Positions 7,157 through 11,383 of a DNA stretch of 11,383 nt are shown one piece after another. Within the stretch, counting starts at the first letter, position 1; each line of letters begins with the position of its first letter. The DNA is from JAENZQ01 sp964553505 (GTDB lineage Bacteria > Bacillota > Clostridia > Peptostreptococcales > JAAYPU01): contig CAZKKX010000077.1 of assembly GCA_964553505.1 (NCBI GenBank), positions 1-11,383 on the forward strand. The letters are read 5' to 3'. The translations under genes were made by a program, and so were the position numbers. A model generated the notes under the pieces. The model did not search any database. It had not been told where the DNA came from and was given only the letters and a program-made list of their open reading frames with translations.

Positions 7157-8137
7157 TTATTCCAAAATGGTAAAGGTGTCCAGGAGTTCCTGCGGTATTT
7201 CAATACCTATTTCACCGGCGGTTGTTTTATTGATAATCTTTGCATATTCATTAACGACTTCTACATGGTTATCAGATATGGCTTCTCCATGGACAATGAT
7301 TCGTATTACCATTTGTGCAACTTGTTTTCCCAGTATGGTGTAGTCGATACCAACACTGGCAAATCCGCCATCTGCAACCATGGAATCAGCTCCTACATAG
7401 ACAGGCAGTTTTGCTCGGATACCTTCTCCGGCTAATACAGGCATGGCACTTGCGACCATATTGTCATTAGGAGAAAAGATTGCATCTACATTGCCCGCAA
7501 GAGATTGAGCAGCCTGTTGAAGTTCGCCGGTATTGGTGATTATTGATTCTTTATACTCAAAACCATTTGCATCGCAATAATCCTTTGCGCGTTCTATTGA
7601 GGATACGGCGTTGACTTCCCCTGTGTTATAGACAAAACCAAATGTTTTCACATCAGGCGTCAGAGTTTGAGCAAGCTTAAAAGTTTCATCAATGGCAATG
7701 GCGTTTGTGACACCGGTAATATTACCGTCTGTTTTATCAAAGGAAGTTACCAGTCCGGCTTCTGCCGGATAACTGACGGCGGCAAAAACGATGGGAATAT
7801 CTTTAGTTGCTGCGGCTGCTGCTTGGGCAGTAGGGGTTGCTATGGGAACAATGACATCTACACCATCACCGACAAATTGAGAAATAATAGTGGAAATATT
7901 TGAGGGATCTCCTTGAGCATTCTTAACGTTGATATCCATATCCATTCCCTGAGCTTTCAGTTCATCAATGATGGATTCCTGTATAGTGATGAGAGAAGGA
8001 TGCTCCATAGGTAAAGCAATTCCGATCTTAAGTGTATCTCCGGAATTTTCCGCCGCCGGTTCTGAAGAGCCGGAACAACCGGTTGCTATTATAGCTGATA
8101 ACAGTAGAACAGTGATAAACAATAGAGTTTTTTTCAT
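7157..8137 (-). CDS. ABC transporter substrate-binding lipoprotein, TrpX-like (ABC_sub_bind family)
   Basis: The extracellular receptor of the uptake system, 326 residues. A lipoprotein signal peptide is plain: basic MKKT, a hydrophobic core to residue 17, then ATGC with Cys21 as the lipidated residue. The mature protein begins with a Ser/Glu-rich linker and enters the periplasmic-binding fold at LKIGIALPMEHPSL. The segment QGDPSNISTIISQFVGDGVDVIVPIATPTAQAA and the later IFSPNDNMVASAMPVLAGEG are characteristic of this family, which includes the tryptophan/tyrosine receptor of streptococcal TrpXYZ. The ATG has AAAGGAG about eight bases upstream. As first gene behind a T-box with a UGG specifier, tryptophan or a related aromatic compound is the expected ligand; binding specificity cannot be read directly. 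Confidence 0.9.
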   Translation of the reverse strand: MKKTLLFITVLLLSAIIATGCSGSSEPAAENSGDTLKIGIALPMEHPSLITIQESIIDELKAQGMDMDINVKNAQGDPSNISTIISQFVGDGVDVIVPIATPTAQAAAAATKDIPIVFAAVSYPAEAGLVTSFDKTDGNITGVTNAIAIDETFKLAQTLTPDVKTFGFVYNTGEVNAVSSIERAKDYCDANGFEYKESIITNTGELQQAAQSLAGNVDAIFSPNDNMVASAMPVLAGEGIRAKLPVYVGADSMVADGGFASVGIDYTILGKQVAQMVIRIIVHGEAISDNHVEVVNEYAKIINKTTAGEIGIEIPQELLDTFTILE

Positions 8138-8195
8138 AATCGATATCTCCTTTTATATAAATGATTTGCAGTGTTTGTCTGCTGTAGTTGGTGGA

Positions 8196-8473
8196 AACTA
8201 AAAAACCTGTCATTGGAAAAGGACAGGTTTTGCCTGCGGTACCACCTTAATTGATATAATAAAATTATATCCGCTTAAATAAGAAGTGCCAACACACCTC
8301 TTGCTCTGTAACGTGAGCTTACGTCAAAGACTACTAAGTCATATACTTTTCATCCAGCCCTCTGCGACCCATTTGCCGTACTGCGTTCTGCAGGCTCTCA
8401 GCTGCTCCTGCTCTCTGTGAGTGCACGTATCAGTTTTATTTTCGCATCATCGGTTTTATTGTATTATTTATTG
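8196..8473 (-). promoter_or_regulatory. T-box riboswitch leader, specifier UGG (tryptophan) proposed
   Basis: A T-box RNA senses uncharged tRNA and allows read-through. The T-box element AAGGTGGTACCGC is at 8248-8236. Stem I can be folded by hand: CC (8453-8452) pairs GG (8360-8359); a kink-turn has GATGA (8451-8447) opposite GA (8362-8361); TGCGA (8446-8442) pairs TCGCA (8367-8363). The seven bases before TCGCA read AAATGGG, placing TGG (8371-8369) where the known glyQ leader has GGC in GAAGGCA. The AGAGA bulge (8416-8412) and an apical GCAGG/CCTGC helix (8411-8407, 8394-8390) follow the usual order. A hairpin at 8302-8281 looks like stem III. GCGG (8274-8271) can pair CCGC (8239-8236) as the antiterminator. 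Tryptophan also agrees with the transporter type. The middle of stem I pairs imperfectly, and the 5' side of the specifier loop lacks the usual AGTA. Confidence 0.9.
8200..8231 (-). terminator. T-box leader intrinsic terminator
   Basis: In the transcript AAAACCTGTC (8231-8222) and GACAGGTTTT (8211-8202) form a perfect ten-base-pair stem with a ten-base loop, running into a six-base T tract and TTAGTTT. It lies 62 bases ahead of the lipoprotein start and is the off state of the leader. Confidence 0.9.
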
Positions 8474-8479
8474 TTGCTT

Positions 8480-8508
8480 ATTTTAACACTGCTTCAAAGC
8501 ATTGTCAA
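8480..8508 (-). promoter_or_regulatory. Promoter of the T-box operon
   Basis: TTGACA (8503-8508) and TAAAAT (8480-8485) on the minus strand are separated by 17 bases, close to the vegetative consensus. Transcription should start near 8473, about 20 bases before stem I, leaving a leader of about 335 bases. Confidence 0.88.
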
Positions 8509-8664
8509 TCAGAATTATAATAAAAGGATTAAAATCTTATTTGAAAAATTAAATTCCATAATCGATGCATGATGTGAAACTTACTTTTTCATTTAACCAA
8601 ATAAAGGTATAGAGGATTTAATACTACACCTTGTACATGTTATGAAAAATTGCACATTTTTAAA

Positions 8665-8681
8665 ACCATGAATGGTATAAT
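8665..8681 (+). promoter_or_regulatory. Extended -10 promoter of the LD-carboxypeptidase gene with short palindrome
   Basis: TGGTATAAT at 8673-8681 is a perfect extended -10 element. ACCAT (8665-8669) and ATGGT (8672-8676) form a small inverted repeat that runs into it. The nearest -35-like TTGCAC is 20 bases away, so the extended -10 probably carries the promoter. Confidence 0.55.
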
Positions 8682-8729
8682 ATAGAAATATAATTAAGTT
8701 ATTACCGACTTTTCTGGAGGCAAAAATAT

Positions 8730-9692
8730 ATGATTAAACCAGCAGCCCTTAAAAAAGGAGATAAAGTAGCCATTCTTTCGCCTACATCTTCTGCAGATGA
8801 ACGCATGATAAAAAAAGCGGAGCAACGTATATGGGCAATGGGAATTGAACCGGTGAAGTTTCCCACATGCTATACCAGATATGGTTATTTGGCAGGGACA
8901 GATGAAAAAAGAGCTGAAGATATAAATAAAGCTTTTGATGATAAAAATATAAAAGGGATTATTTGTCTTAAAGGCGGGTATGGGTCTATGAGACTTCTTG
9001 ATTTACTTGATTATGATATGATAAGGAAAAACCCAAAAATATTTCTTGGGTTCAGTGATATAACAGGGCTGCATGTGGCATTCAACAAAATATGCAGAAT
9101 GATAACTTATCATGGCCCTATGGCAATGTCATCATTTGCAAACATAAAAGGGGCAAAGGTGAAATTTGAACCTTATACATATGAAAGCTTGAAGAAAAAT
9201 CTGTTTTCCCATGAACCATTGGGCTTTGTGGAAAACCCCCCCGGAGAGGAACTAAGATGCCTTGTAGGCGGAAAAGCAGAGGGAGAGATAATCGGCGGTA
9301 ATTTATCAATGATTTCAGCCACTCTGGGATCCTCTTATGAAGTGGATGTCAAAGATAAGATAATTTTTCTTGAAGAAGTCAGTGAACCGATATTTAAGAT
9401 TGATAAAATGCTGACATCTTTATCTTTAGCAGGAAAATTCAAGGATTGTGCCGGTATTATATTAGGACCATTTTTCCATTTGCCTGCAGAGCAGATAAAA
9501 GATGGGGAGAAAATTGGTTTTGAATTACAGGAGATATTCAGAGATATTCTGTTACCTCATAAAAAACCGATAATAGCAAATTTCAGAGCAGGGCATTGCT
9601 TTCCCCAGTCTACCATCGCTTTTGGTACAAACGTTATGATGGATGCAGACTATAAAAAGATTATTTTTACTGAGAGCGGGAATATTTTATAG
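8730..9692 (+). CDS. LD-carboxypeptidase, peptidase family S66 (LdcA/MccF type)
   Basis: A cytoplasmic serine peptidase of 320 residues. Family members remove the terminal D-alanine from muropeptide tetrapeptides in murein recycling (LdcA) or cleave microcin C-type compounds (MccF). The N-terminal LKKGDKVAILSPTS at 7-20 and LKGGYGSMRLLDLLD at 80-94 are typical. The nucleophile is Ser109 in LGFSDIT. The catalytic glutamate lies in FLEEVSEP at 213-220 (Glu215 or Glu216) and the histidine is His289 in AGHC. Length and order of motifs are normal and no signal peptide is present. TGGAGG lies nine bases before the ATG. It stands alone, with its own promoter and no coupled gene, so murein recycling versus peptide detoxification cannot be decided here. 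Confidence 0.92.
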   Translation: MIKPAALKKGDKVAILSPTSSADERMIKKAEQRIWAMGIEPVKFPTCYTRYGYLAGTDEKRAEDINKAFDDKNIKGIICLKGGYGSMRLLDLLDYDMIRKNPKIFLGFSDITGLHVAFNKICRMITYHGPMAMSSFANIKGAKVKFEPYTYESLKKNLFSHEPLGFVENPPGEELRCLVGGKAEGEIIGGNLSMISATLGSSYEVDVKDKIIFLEEVSEPIFKIDKMLTSLSLAGKFKDCAGIILGPFFHLPAEQIKDGEKIGFELQEIFRDILLPHKKPIIANFRAGHCFPQSTIAFGTNVMMDADYKKIIFTESGNIL

Positions 9693-9736
9693 TTTTTGTA
9701 TATTTGAGGTCTGCATTACTAAGTATAAGAAGCTGA

Positions 9737-9835
9737 TTAAAACCAGCCTGTAGGGATATATAAAACAACCATAGAGAGAATAATTATAAAAGCAATGATT
9801 GCAAAAATTTTTCTAATAAGTTTTTGATTCATCAT
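9737..9835 (-). CDS. Small membrane peptide of 32 residues
   Basis: A short gene that length cut-offs would miss. It reads MMNQKLIRKIFAIIAFIIIL and ends SMVVLYIPTGWF. A basic N-terminus (Lys5, Arg8, Lys9) precedes one hydrophobic helix from about residue 10 to 27, so a single-pass membrane peptide with its N-terminus inside is expected. AGAGGG lies about 11 bases before the first ATG; the second ATG is equally possible. A promoter stands just upstream at 9870-9899. The pattern of a charged start, one helix and an aromatic end is common among conserved clostridial small proteins, but I cannot name a family. It lies tail-to-tail with the carboxypeptidase gene. No function is proposed. Confidence 0.6.
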   Translation of the reverse strand: MMNQKLIRKIFAIIAFIIILSMVVLYIPTGWF

Positions 9836-9869
9836 AAATTTATACCCTCTTTCTAATTTATAATACATC

Positions 9870-9899
9870 ATTTTATCATAAATTATTGTTTTAAGTCAG
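9870..9899 (-). promoter_or_regulatory. Promoter of the 32-residue membrane peptide gene
   Basis: On the minus strand CTGACT (9894-9899) is followed 18 bases later by TAAAAT (9870-9875), with TGA directly before it as an extended -10. The distance to the ATG at 9835 is right for a short leader. Confidence 0.55.
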
Positions 9900-9925
9900 G
9901 TTTTAGTATTATTTTTTCAAAATTA

Positions 9926-9952
9926 TTGACATATGTAGTAGTAATATATAAT
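9926..9952 (+). promoter_or_regulatory. Plus-strand promoter with no gene behind it
   Basis: TTGACA at 9926-9931 and TATAAT at 9947-9952 are both perfect consensus boxes, but only 15 bases apart; TAATTT at 9949-9954 would give 17. Downstream on the plus strand there is no reading frame, only two hairpins at 9953-10018. Confidence 0.45.
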
Positions 9953-10030
9953 TTAACTATAAATTGATTTCAAGATGATAGTTAAGTAAGGAAGATTTCA
10001 CTGAGCGAAATCTTCCTTCTCATTTTCTTA
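9953..10030 (+). ncRNA. Candidate small RNA: two tandem hairpins, second one terminator-like
   Basis: Directly behind the plus-strand promoter, TTAACTAT (9953-9960) pairs with ATAGTTAA (9978-9985), then AAGGAAGATTTC (9988-9999) pairs perfectly with GAAATCTTCCTT (10007-10018), followed by CTCATTTTCTT. A transcript of about 70 bases would result. The alternative is that the second hairpin is only the terminator of feoA on the minus strand, but on that side the bases after the stem are ACTTAACT, without a T run. The RNA is inferred and no family is recognised. Confidence 0.35.
9988..10018. terminator. Strong 12-bp hairpin between feoA and the intergenic region
   Basis: Two perfect 12-base arms with loop ACTGAGC, starting 22 bases past the feoA stop. 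The plus-strand side is followed by a moderately T-rich tract and the minus-strand side is not, so it is more convincing as a plus-strand terminator, though it could also stabilise the feoA transcript end. Confidence 0.6.
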
Positions 10031-10040
10031 ATGGTAGGGT

Positions 10041-10280
10041 TTAAAGTTTTTCGACCATTATTTTGGATGCTTCCTCAGAGCGAAGAGCAATGACTGCTCC
10101 TCGGATTTCATACGCTGTCGGATCGCCGGAGGGGCTTTTAGTTAAAGATTCTACTATGGTATCTAAAACTAAGCCAAGATCCAGCATTCGTCTTCTCAGA
10201 TTCCCTGTTGAAGTTAACTCTTTAACTTTTACTGCAGTTCCGCAAGGAACTAAATGTAAAGGGATAATACGATTATTCAT
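10041..10280 (-). CDS. feoA: FeoA family protein (ferrous iron uptake accessory), stand-alone
   Basis: A 79-residue SH3-like beta-barrel protein that in known systems works with the membrane GTPase FeoB in Fe(II) uptake on the cytoplasmic side. The FeoA pattern is clear: PLHLVPCGTAVKVKELTSTG at 7-26, RRRMLDLGLVLDTIVESLTKSPSGDP at 29-54 and YEIRGAVIALRSEEASKIMV at 57-76. GAGGT lies about six bases before the ATG. No feoB follows: the next element downstream is a hairpin and then a different gene on the same strand. Stand-alone FeoA copies are common in clostridia and may act with an unlinked FeoB. I see no Fur-like box upstream; a weak TATAAT on the minus strand near 10355 has no clear -35. 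Confidence 0.93.
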   Translation of the reverse strand: MNNRIIPLHLVPCGTAVKVKELTSTGNLRRRMLDLGLVLDTIVESLTKSPSGDPTAYEIRGAVIALRSEEASKIMVEKL

Positions 10281-10472
10281 TTAAATACCTCACAATCTAT
10301 ATTTAATATAAAAAAGTTAGTTTAGTGAAAAACTATTATATATGGCTAATATATGAATGATTTATTTAATGTGTTACTTCGAAAATAGTGTAAGTAGAAG
10401 CGGGCCTATGTAATTTTCTTAAAATTCCCTTAATTGTAATGAAAAATATATCGTAAATAATGTAATATATAA
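10281..10472. other. AT-rich intergenic DNA between divergent feoA and the XRE gene
   Basis: The stretch carries the 5' region of feoA and the DNA upstream of the XRE promoter. Only reading frames of about a dozen codons are present, none with a ribosome binding site. I see no hairpin of note. Confidence 0.5.
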
Positions 10473-10501
10473 TTGACATTAAGTCATATATATTATATAG
10501 T
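10473..10501 (+). promoter_or_regulatory. Promoter of the XRE regulator and membrane protein pair
   Basis: TTGACA (10473-10478) and TATAGT (10496-10501) are separated by 17 bases. Transcription from about 10508 would place the short tandem repeat in the 5' leader, giving an untranslated region of roughly 105 bases. Confidence 0.75.
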
Positions 10502-10511
10502 TAAAGTGCAA

Positions 10512-10549
10512 TTAAGGTTAAGGTAAGGTAAGGTAAGGTAAGGTTAAGG
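10512..10549 (+). repeat. Short tandem repeat TAAGG/TTAAGG in the 5' leader
   Basis: Two TTAAGG units (10512-10523), four perfect TAAGG units (10524-10543) and one more TTAAGG (10544-10549) stand in tandem, seven units in all. Each unit presents an AAGG core that resembles a ribosome binding site. A further imperfect direct repeat, AGCAAGTA twice, follows at about 10555-10571. Repeats of this kind change copy number by slippage, so the leader may vary between cells. Confidence 0.85.
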
Positions 10550-10613
10550 AGTAAAGCAAGTATAGCAAGTAGATATAAGAAATTTCTTTCTACATAAGAA
10601 GCAGGTGTATGTG

Positions 10614-10808
10614 ATGAAGAATATGAAATTTAAGCTATCAAGAATAGAAAAAGAACTTACTCAGGAACAATTGGCTGAAAAAGTTCACGTAACCAGGCAA
10701 ACCATCAGTTTAATCGAGGCTGGAAAATATAATCCGTCTATAAAATTGTGCATAGCAATTTGTAAAACACTGGATAAAACTTTAAATGATATTTTCTGGG
10801 AGGAATAG
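10614..10808 (+). CDS. Small XRE (Cro/CI) family regulator
   Basis: A 64-residue protein that is little more than one HTH_3 domain: LTQEQLAEKVHVTRQTISLIEAGKYNPSIKLCIAICKTLDKTLNDIFW runs from residue 15 to 62, with the recognition helix TRQTISLIE at about 27-35. It resembles the short YozG-like regulators of Firmicutes. The ATG at 10614 is chosen because AGGTG lies six bases before it; upstream in-frame GTG codons at 10605 and 10611 lie in or next to that site. The membrane protein gene starts two bases after the stop, with its ribosome binding site inside this gene's last codons, so the two are translated together. The likely role is control of its own operon, possibly modulated by the membrane partner; that is inference. 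Confidence 0.92.
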   Translation: MKNMKFKLSRIEKELTQEQLAEKVHVTRQTISLIEAGKYNPSIKLCIAICKTLDKTLNDIFWEE

Positions 10809-10810
10809 GA

Positions 10811-11254
10811 ATGAAAAAGATAGAAGATGAGAGAATTATAGCAGAAAAAAGAAAAATTAATTCAAATGCATTTGGGATATGCTTTATGGTACTGTGGGGG
10901 ATTCTTTTATACAGACAATTTATATTGAATCAGGACATCATGCAGTATATGGACATTTTCTTGCTTGCAATAGGGCTTTCGATATATTTAACGGTCAACA
11001 GTGTCTTGAGAGGGTTGTATCTGACTTACAGAAGTAGAAAGGAAAAGAAAAGAGTCAATCTCATTGGAGCGACTGTTGGTTCAATGGTGTTCGCCATCAT
11101 ACAAATTTTTATATTAAAAATTGATTTTTCAAATCCTTCAGATATTATAAAAATAGGCATTTTGGTGATTATATTTTTTGTTGTTTGGATGATCAGCCAG
11201 AATATTCTGTTAAATATCAGCGAATCAAAAGCCAATAAGGATGTAGATGATTAG
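10811..11254 (+). CDS. Four-helix membrane protein, DUF6773-like
   Basis: A 147-residue integral membrane protein without known function. The N-terminal KIEDERIIAEKRKINSNAFG is charged and cytoplasmic, followed by hydrophobic segments at about 21-39, 45-65, 84-103 and 112-134; a basic loop (YRSRKEKKR at 73-81) joins helices two and three. This layout, with the ERI...KINSNAFG start, matches what I recall as DUF6773, commonly encoded right after a small XRE regulator in Firmicutes. GGGAGG lies about eight bases upstream, inside the end of the regulator gene. No enzymatic motif is visible. A sensor or accessory role for the regulator is plausible but unproven. Confidence 0.8.
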   Translation: MKKIEDERIIAEKRKINSNAFGICFMVLWGILLYRQFILNQDIMQYMDIFLLAIGLSIYLTVNSVLRGLYLTYRSRKEKKRVNLIGATVGSMVFAIIQIFILKIDFSNPSDIIKIGILVIIFFVVWMISQNILLNISESKANKDVDD

Positions 11255-11264
11255 TATATTTTAA

Positions 11265-11286
11265 GGGCTTGACATGTGTCAAGCCC
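11265..11286. terminator. Hairpin between convergent genes, possibly a bidirectional terminator
   Basis: GGGCTTGAC (11265-11273) and GTCAAGCCC (11278-11286) form a perfect GC-rich nine-base-pair stem with loop ATGT. It lies between two stops facing each other. Neither side has a long uninterrupted T tract: the plus side continues CATGGTTATTTATATTT, the minus side TTAAAATATAC. Confidence 0.7.
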
Positions 11287-11291
11287 CATGG

Positions 11292-11383
11292 TTATTTATA
11301 TTTATTCATGGTTTCTGCATTTAATCCCAGGGGGGGAGCTATGTCTTCAGGGACCAGGCATTCATACCCCCGGCCGTGGTATA
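11292..11383 (-). CDS. C-terminal end of an unrecognised protein (cut by window edge)
   Basis: A minus-strand frame open from the window edge to TAA at 11292-11294 gives the last 29 complete residues, including YHGRGYECLVPEDIAPPLGL and then NAETMNKYK. The frame is supported by balanced amino acid use, higher GC than the surrounding intergenic DNA and the hairpin placed just after its stop. A seven-base G run on the plus strand at 11331-11337 encodes Pro-Pro here. I do not recognise the family. Confidence 0.5.
   Translation of the reverse strand, partial: YHGRGYECLVPEDIAPPLGLNAETMNKYK

Noticed and set aside
8028..8213. Minus-strand 61-codon frame over the T-box terminator and lipoprotein start
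   Set aside because: It runs through a terminator hairpin and overlaps the signal peptide region in another frame.
10281..10400. Fur box before feoA
   Set aside because: No GATAATGATTATC-like palindrome can be seen in the AT-rich upstream DNA.
10512..10549. TAAGG repeats as a CRISPR array or telomere-like element
   Set aside because: Units are 5-6 bases with no spacers, so this is a simple tandem repeat.

Overview
The window looks like a low-GC Gram-positive chromosome, most likely an anaerobic clostridial-type Firmicute. The grounds are the AT-rich intergenic DNA, strong AGGAGG-type ribosome binding sites, TTGACA/TATAAT promoters, a T-box leader, a PadR regulator and FeoA. No species can be named from sequence reading alone. 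I see no insertion sequence, CRISPR array, tRNA or rRNA.

Layout. Positions 1-1348 (minus) hold a pseudouridine catabolism operon: a kinase with an N-terminal DNA-binding domain (psuK-like), translationally coupled to a truncated psuG. Positions 1440-3209 (minus) hold padR-fetA-fetB, a small PadR regulator with a metal-export ABC transporter (FetAB/YbbLM type), preceded by a strong promoter and a perfect inverted-repeat operator. Positions 3528-4472 (plus) encode an auxin-efflux-carrier family permease. It converges on a long minus-strand operon at 8508-4483.

That operon is the centrepiece. A consensus promoter is followed by a T-box leader whose stem I can be folded by hand so that UGG (tryptophan) occupies the specifier position. 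Next come a terminator hairpin, a lipoprotein binding protein, a permease and an ATPase of the TrpXYZ type, and last a lactate/malate-type 2-hydroxyacid dehydrogenase that starts with TTG only 17 bases after the ATPase gene. The reading is that low charged tRNA-Trp switches on uptake of tryptophan or a precursor/analogue, together with an enzyme that would interconvert a 2-oxoacid and a 2-hydroxyacid, possibly indolepyruvate and indolelactate. The dehydrogenase, however, carries Arg at the position that usually marks malate dehydrogenases, so its substrate is open.

Positions 8730-9692 (plus) encode an LD-carboxypeptidase of family S66. From 9737 to 10280 there is a 32-residue membrane peptide gene (minus), a compact plus-strand promoter followed by two tandem hairpins (small RNA candidate, or feoA terminator), and a stand-alone feoA (minus). 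Positions 10473-11254 (plus) hold a promoter, a TAAGG/TTAAGG short tandem repeat in the 5' leader, a small XRE-type regulator and a four-helix membrane protein (DUF6773-like). A hairpin separates this pair from the C-terminal end of an unrecognised minus-strand gene at the window edge.
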